Source of the DNA: CAYZJD01 sp964478455
Lineage (GTDB): Bacteria; Acidobacteriota; Terriglobia; Bryobacterales; Bryobacteraceae
DNA length: 6,109 bases
Reading direction: 5' to 3'
NCBI GenBank assembly: GCA_964478455.1
Contig: CAYZJD010000290.1
Span: forward strand, 1 to 6,109
Shown here one piece after another: positions 1-5,310 of this stretch. The first letter of the stretch is position 1. Each line of letters starts with the position of its first letter. Below the pieces are notes generated by a model. That model ran no database searches and was not told the origin of the DNA. It saw only the letters and a list, made by a program, of their open reading frames with translations. The position numbers and the translations under genes are program-made.

Positions 1-288
1 CTCAAACTCCTTGCCAACCTTGCCGCGGTTGGGGGCCTTCTGCGTGAGTTCCGCCGGCGGGGCCACGAGCCTGGCCGCGTCCTTGAGTGAGGCCAGAATC
101 TGTGTCGTCTCGCGGGGAGAGAGGCTGACGGGCGCCGACATGAGCGCGGCAACGGCGACGGCGTGGAGCGCGGCCGAGGCGGCGGCAGCCATGCGGAAGC
201 GGCGCGCCTCCTCTTTGCTCTTTTGCCAGTCCGGGAACAGACGAAGTTCCTGGCCGGATTCACGGACGGGCTGGACTGCCGGATCCAT
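1..288 (-). CDS. TonB-like membrane-anchored protein, N-terminal fragment (runs off left edge)
   Basis: An open frame starts at the ATG at 288-286 and stays open for 96 codons to the window edge, so the C-terminus is missing. The product has a charged, presumably cytoplasmic head (residues 1-32), one hydrophobic Ala-rich segment (about 33-54, containing SAALHAVAVAALM) and then a polar, Pro-containing stretch (VAPPAELTQKAP). That layout, with a His inside the membrane helix, resembles the N-terminal anchor of TonB-family energy transducers and related periplasmic proteins, but the diagnostic C-terminal domain is not in the window. The start codon directly follows the stop of the upstream oxidoreductase (TAGATG) and I see no Shine-Dalgarno, which points to translational coupling as the last visible gene of the lipid A operon. 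Base composition matches its neighbours. Confidence is good that it is a gene and low for the family. Confidence 0.68.
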   Translation of the reverse strand, partial: MDPAVQPVRESGQELRLFPDWQKSKEEARRFRMAAAASAALHAVAVAALMSAPVSLSPRETTQILASLKDAARLVAPPAELTQKAPNRGKVGKEFE

Positions 289-1251
289 CTACGGCGTCCG
301 CGCGGAGGCGAGCGATTGCGCCACTACGCGGGAGTGCTCTTCAATTTTACCAACAACGGCCAACGCGACCTCGAGCGCGCGGCAACCGTCTTCGCCGGAA
401 ACTCGCGGGCGCGCGCGCCGCTCCACGCAGTCGAGGAACGAATCGAGTTCCAGGCGGAGCGGTTCGTCTTTGGCCACTTCCAATTGTTTGGACGCGATCT
501 GGCGGCTGCCGGTCACGGACAAGGACAGGGCCTCCTGGCGCGAGTAATCCACGGACAGGTATTCGCTCGGCTGAAACAGCCGCAGCTTGCGGACGCGCTC
601 GGTGGATATGCGGCTCGCGGTCAGGTTGGCAATGCATCCTCCAGGAAACGCCAGCCGCGCATTGGCGATGTCCACCTTGCCGGTCAGCACCGAGATGCCG
701 GCCGCGCGCACCTCCTCCGGCGAGTGGCCGACCAGCGACAACACGATGTCGAGATCGTGGATCATCAAGTCCAGCACGACGTCGATGTCGAGGCTGCGCG
801 GCGTGAACGGGCTTAGACGGTGGACTTCGAAGAACAGCGGGAGCCGCACGGCTTTTTCCAGCGCCGCCACCGCGGGGTTGAACCGCTCCAGGTGGCCGGT
901 CTGAAGGATTCGCCCGCGCGAGGCCGCTGTGTCGACGAGCCGCCGCGCGCCATCCAGATCCCGGGCGATGGGTTTCTCCACCAGGAGGTCCACGCCCATC
1001 TCGAGCAACCGGCAGCCGATCTCGGCGTGGGTGGTCGTCGGCGTGGCCAGCACCGCGGCGTCGATGCGCCCGGCGAGGGGCTCGATGCTCACGAGCGCAT
1101 CGCAGCCGTACTGGGAGGCGGCGGCCTCCGCCCGGCCTGCATCGATGTCAACCGCGGCCACAAGCTCGGCGCGCGGCAACTGGCTCAACACGCGCAAGTG
1201 ATGCCGGCCGAACTGCCCGGCTCCGACGACGGCTACGCGAAGCTTGGTCAC
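289..1251 (-). CDS. Gfo/Idh/MocA-family NAD(P)-dependent oxidoreductase, possible GnnA-type UDP-GlcNAc 3-dehydrogenase
   Basis: This 320-residue cytoplasmic protein has the two-domain Gfo/Idh/MocA layout. An N-terminal Rossmann fold carries the dinucleotide loop GAGQFGRHH (residues 10-18) and an acidic D35 at the end of the second strand, which favours NAD over NADP. The family signature EKP follows at 92-94, with K93 the expected catalytic lysine. The C-terminal substrate domain carries D161-x3-H165-x2-D168, the usual Asp/His active-site pattern. The start is GTG, fixed by a strong AGGAGG four bases upstream and by the position of the Rossmann strand. It lies 12 bases after lpxI. In Acidithiobacillus ferrooxidans a member of this superfamily, GnnA, sits in an lpxA-lpxB cluster and oxidises the 3-hydroxyl of UDP-GlcNAc for 3-amino lipid A. 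That role fits the context, but no GnnB aminotransferase is visible here, so the substrate is inferred. Family assignment is secure. Confidence 0.9.
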   Translation of the reverse strand: MTKLRVAVVGAGQFGRHHLRVLSQLPRAELVAAVDIDAGRAEAAASQYGCDALVSIEPLAGRIDAAVLATPTTTHAEIGCRLLEMGVDLLVEKPIARDLDGARRLVDTAASRGRILQTGHLERFNPAVAALEKAVRLPLFFEVHRLSPFTPRSLDIDVVLDLMIHDLDIVLSLVGHSPEEVRAAGISVLTGKVDIANARLAFPGGCIANLTASRISTERVRKLRLFQPSEYLSVDYSRQEALSLSVTGSRQIASKQLEVAKDEPLRLELDSFLDCVERRARPRVSGEDGCRALEVALAVVGKIEEHSRVVAQSLASARTP

Positions 1252-1255
1252 GACG

Positions 1256-1261
1256 CCTCCT
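1256..1261 (-). promoter_or_regulatory. Shine-Dalgarno for the oxidoreductase GTG start
   Basis: The minus strand reads AGGAGG followed by CGTC and then GTG. This perfect anti-16S match supports the non-ATG start at 1251 and is the strongest ribosome binding site I see in the window. It falls in the 12-base gap after the lpxI stop. Confidence 0.75.
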
Positions 1262-1263
1262 GG

Positions 1264-2076
1264 TTACTCCTCCGGCTGAAAGCCGACGATGGCGATTCCG
1301 GCCTCGTCCGCCGCCCGGATCATCTCCTCGCGGTCGAGAAGGAGGGTTCGACCTGCGTCGACGGCCATTGCGGTTGTGCCCGTTTCGCGCATGACGGCGA
1401 TGGTCCCCGGTCCGGCCACCGGCACGTCGAACAGGAGGTGCTTGCGCCGGCGTGACACTTTGGCCAGCCGGAGCGGCCGGCCGTTCACGAGGCCGGCGGC
1501 CCGGCGCAGCATCGCGTCGGTACCCTCCATGGCTTCCACGGCCACGCAGGCACGCTCGGCCACGGCCACGCTCTGGCCGACGTCGAAGCCAGCCAGGGCA
1601 CCAGCGATGCGCCGGCCGTAGACCAGGTCCGCCTCTTCGTCGTCATCGGGCCTGCGGCGCGTAAGCGCACCGTCGCCGGCAAGCAGCGGCTTGAGCAGCA
1701 GCGTGGAGTCCACGAGGTGGATTCCTTCCTCGTCGAGCACTCGCGCGACCCCTCCGATCAACGCGTCGGTGTTTTTCTCCCTGAGGGAAACCAGCAGCTT
1801 GAGCAGCCGCCAGTCGGGACGGATGGAAGAGAAGATCTTGTTGTGCTTCACCTGGCCGGCCATCATGACTTCGTCAACGCCTTCCTGTTTCAGGATCTCA
1901 ATCAGCCGGCTCAACTCTCCGAGGGAGATCCAGTGGCAGCGGGCAACCAGGCGCTCGATTTCGGGCGAGGCCTCCTCCTTGATAGCGATGGCCACCACGT
2001 CGTGGCCCAACTTTTGCGCCTGTTGGAGAACCAGGATGGGAAAGCGTCCGTTGCCGGCGATGACGGCGTATGGCAT
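1264..2076 (-). CDS. lpxI: UDP-2,3-diacylglucosamine pyrophosphatase LpxI (DUF1009)
   Basis: LpxI hydrolyses UDP-2,3-diacylglucosamine to lipid X and UMP in the cytoplasm, the fourth step of lipid A synthesis; it replaces LpxH in bacteria lacking that enzyme. The 270 residues match the family's usual length. Visible landmarks are the N-terminal loop AGNGRFP (7-13), MAGQVKHNKIF (72-82), EAMEGTD (181-187) and the C-terminal block FDVPVAGPGTI (216-226) with AVDAGRTLLLDREEM (238-252). D217 aligns with the catalytic Asp225 of Caulobacter LpxI. The residues just before it (SRRRKHLL, 208-215) differ from the usual lysine, proline, NQDMR-type stretch as I remember it. No alternative start exists between the ATG and the preceding in-frame TGA. 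No Shine-Dalgarno is visible; a hairpin ends four bases before the start. The gene follows lpxA by 118 bases, an unusually wide gap for this operon. Confidence 0.93.
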   Translation of the reverse strand: MPYAVIAGNGRFPILVLQQAQKLGHDVVAIAIKEEASPEIERLVARCHWISLGELSRLIEILKQEGVDEVMMAGQVKHNKIFSSIRPDWRLLKLLVSLREKNTDALIGGVARVLDEEGIHLVDSTLLLKPLLAGDGALTRRRPDDDEEADLVYGRRIAGALAGFDVGQSVAVAERACVAVEAMEGTDAMLRRAAGLVNGRPLRLAKVSRRRKHLLFDVPVAGPGTIAVMRETGTTAMAVDAGRTLLLDREEMIRAADEAGIAIVGFQPEE

Positions 2077-2080
2077 GAGG

Positions 2081-2098
2081 CTGGCGGCAGGCCGCCAG
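2081..2098 (-). repeat. Inverted repeat abutting the lpxI start codon
   Basis: CTGGCGGC at 2081-2088 and GCCGCCAG at 2091-2098 are perfect 8-base complements separated by AG; in RNA this would fold as a 7-pair stem with a four-base loop. On the transcribed (minus) strand the hairpin ends four bases before the lpxI ATG, where a ribosome binding site should be, and that spacer (CCTC) is not a Shine-Dalgarno. The CTGGCGGC arm recurs at 2178-2185, giving an alternative partner for the 2091-2098 arm. Structure is seen; any control of translation is inferred. Confidence 0.6.
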
Positions 2099-2134
2099 AA
2101 GCCCGTGGCAAAACTCCGTCACCTCGCGCTCCCT

Positions 2135-2154
2135 GGCAGACGGAAACGTCTGCC
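2135..2154. repeat. Perfect 8-bp inverted repeat with 4-base loop in the lpxA-lpxI gap
   Basis: GGCAGACG (2135-2142) and CGTCTGCC (2147-2154) are exact complements around GAAA on the plus strand (TTTC on the transcribed strand). No T-run follows in either direction, so a Rho-independent terminator is unlikely. Its compact, perfect form in an intercistronic gap suggests a REP-like dispersed element or an RNA-stability hairpin protecting the upstream fabZ-lpxA part of the message. Confidence 0.6.
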
Positions 2155-2177
2155 CCGTATGGCTGCTCAACAGGTTG

Positions 2178-2192
2178 CTGGCGGCGCGCCGC
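2178..2192. repeat. GC-rich palindrome just downstream of the lpxA stop
   Basis: GCGGCGCGCCGC at 2181-2192 is a perfect 12-base self-complementary palindrome beginning three bases after the lpxA stop codon on the transcribed strand. It overlaps CTGGCGGC (2178-2185), a direct copy of the 2081-2088 arm. In a GC-rich genome a single palindrome of this kind can arise by chance; it is listed because it is the third inverted repeat in 118 bases. Confidence 0.4.
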
Positions 2193-2194
2193 AC

Positions 2195-2971
2195 CTACTT
2201 TATAACACCACGCTCGGAGCTGCGAAGGAATTCAACGATCTCGTCGATCTCGGCGGATGCCGGTACCTCGGCGCGGATCCGCTCGATTGCCTGGGTGGTG
2301 TTCAGGCCGGAGCGCGTGAGCAGGCGGAGCGCTTTCTGAAGCCCTTCGATCACTTCGGGGGAAAAGCCGCGGCGCTCGAGCCCGGTCTTGTTCGCGCCGA
2401 ACACCTTGATGGCGCGCTCACTCACCGTCATCGAGTACGGCAGCACGTCCTGGGTCACCACGCTGTAACCGCCGATCATCGCGTAACGCCCCACGCGGCA
2501 GAACTGGTGCAGGCCGGTGAACGCCCCGATCACGGCCCAGTCGCCGACGGTGACGTGCCCGCCCACGGTCACGCCGTTGGCCAGCACCGTATGGTGGCCG
2601 ATGGACACGTCGTGGGCGACGTGCACGTAGGCCATCAGCAGGTTGTCGTCTCCGATCGCCGTCAGGCGGCCGCCGCCTTCCGTGCCCCGGTGGATGGTAA
2701 CGAACTCACGGATCTTGTTGCGATGTCCGATGCGCGTTTCGGCGCGCTCGCCTTTATACTTCAGGTCCTGTGAGGCGACGCCGATGGTGGAATAGGGGAA
2801 GAAGAGGTTGTCGTCACCGATCCAGGTCGGCCCTTCCACATAGACATGCGCCATCAGCCGGGTGCCGGCACCGATCTCCACCTCCGGGCCGATGACGCAG
2901 TACGGTCCGACGCAGGCCGTGTCCGCGATCCGGACGGACGGATCGACGATGGCGCTCGGGTGAACGGGCAT
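2195..2971 (-). CDS. lpxA: Acyl-ACP--UDP-N-acetylglucosamine O-acyltransferase LpxA
   Basis: LpxA transfers a 3-hydroxyacyl chain from ACP to the 3-position of UDP-GlcNAc, the first step of lipid A synthesis, in the cytoplasm as a left-handed beta-helix trimer. The 258 residues (E. coli has 262) begin with hexapeptide repeats (HPSAIVDPSVRIAD) and carry SQDLKYKGE (68-75), the catalytic His of HVAHD (H120, E. coli H125), H139 (E. coli H144), HQF with H155 and Q156, and GLERRGFS (197-204) leading into the helical C-terminal domain. G168 aligns with E. coli G173, the residue permitting a long (about C14) acyl chain. The start at 2971 is chosen over an in-frame ATG at 3019 because it begins the first hexapeptide coil, has GGAGG seven bases upstream and overlaps the fabZ stop by one base (TGATG). 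The longer form would add 16 Gly/Arg-rich residues foreign to the family. Confidence 0.96.
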   Translation of the reverse strand: MPVHPSAIVDPSVRIADTACVGPYCVIGPEVEIGAGTRLMAHVYVEGPTWIGDDNLFFPYSTIGVASQDLKYKGERAETRIGHRNKIREFVTIHRGTEGGGRLTAIGDDNLLMAYVHVAHDVSIGHHTVLANGVTVGGHVTVGDWAVIGAFTGLHQFCRVGRYAMIGGYSVVTQDVLPYSMTVSERAIKVFGANKTGLERRGFSPEVIEGLQKALRLLTRSGLNTTQAIERIRAEVPASAEIDEIVEFLRSSERGVIK

Positions 2972-3432
2972 CAGGCGCCCTCCGCGCCCACCTCCGGCAT
3001 CCGGTCGGCCAGCTTGCAAAGCACCTCGGCTTCGGCGACCACCTCCCCGTCCACCGTAGCCTGGCCGTGCATTTTCGCCACGCTCGCCTTGCGCTTGCCC
3101 ACTTTCATCTCGATCCGGAGTTGGTCGCCCGGCAGCACCGGCCTGCGAAACTTAGCGTTGTCCACCGAAGCGAGCAGCACCAGCTTGTTCGAGCGGTCCG
3201 GGATATCCTTGAGCACCAGCACGCCGGCCACCTGTGCCATCGCTTCCACGATCAGAACACCCGGCATTACAGGGAAGTTCGGGAAGTGGCCGGTGAAGAA
3301 AGGCTCATTGGCGGTAACGTTCTTGATGCCGACGATGCGGTCGGGCTCGAGCTCGAGGATGCGGTCCACCAGGAGCATCGGGTAGCGGTGCGGCAGAATC
3401 TCTCGGATGGCTTCGATATCCAGGGTAGGCAT
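2971..3432 (-). CDS. fabZ: 3-hydroxyacyl-[ACP] dehydratase FabZ
   Basis: FabZ dehydrates 3-hydroxyacyl-ACP to trans-2-enoyl-ACP in fatty acid elongation, so it competes with LpxA for the same 3-hydroxyacyl-ACP pool, which explains the pairing of the two genes. The 153-residue single hot-dog protein shows the N-terminal signature ILPHRYPMLLVDRI (12-25), the catalytic His in FFTGHFPNFPVMPGVL (H49) and the catalytic Glu in VEAMAQ (E63), then KFRRPVLPGDQL in the second half. Length and start match the family. It is the first gene of the minus-strand operon, overlapping lpxA by one base. No Shine-Dalgarno precedes the ATG; instead an extended -10 box ends 11 bases before it, so the message is probably leaderless or nearly so. 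lpxD and lpxC, often nearby in other genomes, are not in this window. Confidence 0.96.
   Translation of the reverse strand: MPTLDIEAIREILPHRYPMLLVDRILELEPDRIVGIKNVTANEPFFTGHFPNFPVMPGVLIVEAMAQVAGVLVLKDIPDRSNKLVLLASVDNAKFRRPVLPGDQLRIEMKVGKRKASVAKMHGQATVDGEVVAEAEVLCKLADRMPEVGAEGA
2979..2983 (-). promoter_or_regulatory. Shine-Dalgarno deciding the lpxA start
   Basis: GGAGG on the minus strand, seven bases before the ATG at 2971 and inside the end of fabZ. It supports the short LpxA form and translational coupling to fabZ. Confidence 0.65.
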
Positions 3433-3442
3433 GCGGTCCCGC

Positions 3443-3448
3443 TATTAT
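3443..3448 (+). promoter_or_regulatory. -10 box of the divergent M20 peptidase promoter
   Basis: TATTAT on the plus strand, one base offset from the TATAAT used on the other strand; together they form CTAT-T-ATAG. Seven bases separate it from the peptidase ATG at 3456, so the transcript would be leaderless or nearly so. There is no -35 match inside fabZ and no TG extension, so it is weaker than its minus-strand partner. Confidence 0.42.
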
Positions 3449-3452
3449 AGCA
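3444..3452 (-). promoter_or_regulatory. Extended -10 promoter for fabZ-lpxA-lpxI operon
   Basis: The minus strand reads TGCTATAAT, a perfect extended -10 (TGn plus TATAAT), 11 bases before the fabZ ATG. I see no convincing TTGACA-like -35 at 16-18 bases, which an extended -10 can tolerate. A start about seven bases downstream would leave a leader of only about five bases. Confidence 0.6.
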
Positions 3453-3455
3453 ACG

Positions 3456-4595
3456 ATGGATCCTTTTCTCGCCCGCGCTCACTCCCAGCAGGAGGAAATG
3501 ATCGCGTTCATCCGCCGGCTGGTCGAGTGCGAATCCCCGAGCGACCACGCGCCCGCCGTCAAACGGTTTGTCGAGCTGGTCGCCGACGGTTTCGCTGGAA
3601 TCGCCAAGACGAAGACCTACCCAGGCGGCCGGTTCGGTCCTCACCTGCGCTGCGAGTTCGATTCGCCGGGCAAGAAGAAGCCGGGGCAGGTTCTTGTCCT
3701 TGGCCACTCCGACACCGTCTACCCGTTGGGCGCGCTAGGCTCGATGCCGTTCCGGCGGGCGGAAGGGCGGCTGTGGGGACCTGGGGTGCTCGACATGAAG
3801 GCCGCCATCGCGTTCTTCTACTTTGCCATGCGGTCGCTCCGCGAGCTGGATGCGCCGGCCGCACGCCGGGTGGTGTTCCTGCTGAACTCGGACGAGGAGG
3901 TCGGCAGCGAGTCCTCCCGGCCGCTGATCGAGAAGGAAGCGCAGGCGAGCGCGGCAGTGCTCGTGCTGGAGCCGGCCACCGGCCTCAGCGGGAAACTCAA
4001 GACCGCGCGCAAGGGCGTGGGCGAATACAGGGTCACGGTTCGGGGGCGCGCCGCCCACGCCGGGCTGGACTACGAAAGAGGGGCGAACGCCGTCGTGGAA
4101 CTGGCCCGGCAGATCGGCCGGATCGCCGCCTTCACCAACCTCGAGAAGGGGATCACCGTGAGTCCGGGGATCATCTCCGGCGGCACGCGCACGAACGTGG
4201 TGCCGGCAGAGGCCAGCGTCGACGTGGACGCTCGCGTACTCCGAGGCAGGGACGCGGCCGCGCTTGACAGACGATTCCGGGCACTGCGGCCTGTCGACAA
4301 GCGCTGCTCGATCGAGGTCAGGGGCGGCATCAGCCGGCCGCCGATGGAGCGCTCGGCCGGCGTCGTCAACCTGTTTCGCACGGCCCAAAGCATCGCCCGC
4401 GAGCTTGGGCGGGAGCTGGAGGAATCCACAAGCGGCGGCGGTTCGGACGGCAATTTCACCGCCGCCCTGGGCATACCCACTCTCGATGGGCTTGGAGCGG
4501 TCGGCGAGGGGGCCCACTCTCCCCAGGAGAGCATCCTCATCGACCGCATCGCCGACCGCACCGCGCTGCTGGCCCGGCTGGTCCGGGCGATATAG
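3456..4595 (+). CDS. M20-family metallopeptidase (carboxypeptidase G2-like)
   Basis: This 379-residue protein is a two-zinc M20 peptidase of the carboxypeptidase G2/ArgE/DapE superfamily. The metal and catalytic set is complete: GHSDTVYP (H84, D86), GVLDMKA (bridging D113), NSDEEVGS (general base E147, ligand E148), VLEP (E172) and EGAHSP (H354). The lid/dimerisation domain spans about 186-295, with the His of AAHAG (H201) that usually completes the neighbouring active site. No signal peptide is visible, so it should be cytoplasmic, unlike Pseudomonas carboxypeptidase G2. Family members release C-terminal glutamate or other amino acids from N-acyl amino acids or small peptides; the actual substrate cannot be read from sequence. 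It diverges from fabZ across 23 bases, lacks a Shine-Dalgarno and precedes psd by 46 bases. An internal Met (M15) is a less likely start. Confidence 0.92.
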   Translation: MDPFLARAHSQQEEMIAFIRRLVECESPSDHAPAVKRFVELVADGFAGIAKTKTYPGGRFGPHLRCEFDSPGKKKPGQVLVLGHSDTVYPLGALGSMPFRRAEGRLWGPGVLDMKAAIAFFYFAMRSLRELDAPAARRVVFLLNSDEEVGSESSRPLIEKEAQASAAVLVLEPATGLSGKLKTARKGVGEYRVTVRGRAAHAGLDYERGANAVVELARQIGRIAAFTNLEKGITVSPGIISGGTRTNVVPAEASVDVDARVLRGRDAAALDRRFRALRPVDKRCSIEVRGGISRPPMERSAGVVNLFRTAQSIARELGRELEESTSGGGSDGNFTAALGIPTLDGLGAVGEGAHSPQESILIDRIADRTALLARLVRAI

Positions 4596-4641
4596 CGTCG
4601 CCGTCTTCCGCTTCCCGCTATGCGAGAATAAGTGCTGGAAA

Positions 4642-5310
4642 ATGGTACGCGACGGCATTTACTACTCGCTGGCGCTGGCAGGCGGCGGCAGTCTCGTGGC
4701 CTGGCTCGCCGGCCCCTGGCTCGCCGCGCCCATGTTCCTTCTGGCGGCCTTCTGCCTGTACTTTTTCCGCGACCCTGAGCGCGCCATACCCGAGGGACCG
4801 GTTGCAGTGTCACCCGCCGACGGGAAGGTCGTGGCCGTCAGGCGCGAGGAGAACCACGCCCGGGTCAGCATCTTCCTCAACGTCTTCGATGTCCACGTGA
4901 ATCGCGCTCCGATCGCCGGCACGATCACGGACGTTTTTTACAGCAAGGGCCGGTTTCTTGTCGCCAGCCGCGAAGAGGCTTCCGCCCAGAACGAGCAAAA
5001 CACCGTTACTGTCCAGGGGCAAGGAACCCGCGTCGTCTTCAAGCAGATTGCGGGACTGATCGCGCGGCGCATCGTCTTTTACAGGAAGCCGGGCGACGTG
5101 GTCGCCATGGGGGAGCGGATCGGCTTGATCAAATTCGGCTCACGGGTGGATGTCCTGTTCGGCCCTGAATGGTCGATCCGGGTGCGGGAAGGCGAGAGGG
5201 TAGCGGCCGGATCGACAGTGCTGGCGCGCCTCGTTGGGGCACCGGAACCCGATGTGGAGACCCGCCCCACGATGCCGGGCAGAGCGCGAGGCGATAGATG
5301 GGCCGGCTGA
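4642..5310 (+). CDS. psd: Phosphatidylserine decarboxylase proenzyme (short type)
   Basis: Psd decarboxylates phosphatidylserine to phosphatidylethanolamine at the inner membrane using a self-generated pyruvoyl group. The 222-residue proenzyme has two N-terminal hydrophobic stretches (about 9-22 and 28-42), the hallmark FFRDPERAIP (41-50), SPADGKV (57-63), FLNVFDVHVNRAP (78-90, with D83 and H85) and the processing site KFGSRVDV. Cleavage between G166 and S167 (bases 5137-5142) would give a 166-residue beta chain and a 56-residue alpha chain with the pyruvoyl group on S167. The frame is open upstream to 4264 inside the peptidase gene, but MVRDGIYYSL is the typical start of the family, so 4642 is chosen; only a weak GGAA precedes it. 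The last 25 residues form a polar tail whose coding region overlaps pssA by 13 bases. The 46-base gap after the peptidase shows no clear promoter. Confidence 0.95.
   Translation: MVRDGIYYSLALAGGGSLVAWLAGPWLAAPMFLLAAFCLYFFRDPERAIPEGPVAVSPADGKVVAVRREENHARVSIFLNVFDVHVNRAPIAGTITDVFYSKGRFLVASREEASAQNEQNTVTVQGQGTRVVFKQIAGLIARRIVFYRKPGDVVAMGERIGLIKFGSRVDVLFGPEWSIRVREGERVAAGSTVLARLVGAPEPDVETRPTMPGRARGDRWAG
5288..5291 (+). promoter_or_regulatory. Shine-Dalgarno for pssA inside psd
   Basis: GAGG six bases before the pssA ATG at 5298, within the last codons of psd. It supports this start and coupled translation of the two enzymes. Confidence 0.5.

Noticed and set aside
163..1455. Long plus-strand open frames at 163-816 and 820-1455
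   Set aside because: They are antisense to the oxidoreductase and the end of lpxI, whose motifs are unambiguous. Their translations are low-complexity Arg/His/Gly-rich sequence typical of shadow frames in GC-rich DNA.
2135..2154. The hairpin as a Rho-independent terminator after lpxA
   Set aside because: No T-run follows the stem on either strand, and the downstream lpxI belongs to the same pathway.
2077..2194. An internal promoter for lpxI
   Set aside because: A TTGAGC occurs on the minus strand but no acceptable -10 lies at a 16-18 base spacing.
1691..2773. A 360-codon plus-strand open frame
   Set aside because: It is antisense to lpxI and lpxA and crosses their gap. The His/Asp/Val-rich second half mirrors the LpxA hexapeptide repeats, and no recognisable domain is present.
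2972..3019. Sixteen-residue N-terminal extension of LpxA
   Set aside because: It is Gly/Arg-rich, overlaps fabZ deeply and is absent from the family. The ATG at 2971 has a good Shine-Dalgarno and begins the first hexapeptide coil.
3407..4267. A 286-codon plus-strand open frame overlapping the peptidase gene
   Set aside because: It is the +1 shadow of the M20 peptidase and is Arg/Gly/Ala-rich without motifs. The peptidase frame holds every metal ligand.
4264..4641. N-terminal extension of Psd starting at 4264
   Set aside because: The extension lies almost wholly inside the peptidase gene in another frame and looks like shadow sequence; the family start MVRDGIYYSL is at 4642.
3735..4813. Minus-strand open frames at 3735-4658 and 4070-4813
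   Set aside because: They are antisense to the peptidase and psd, with Arg/Pro/Ser-rich composition and no family features.
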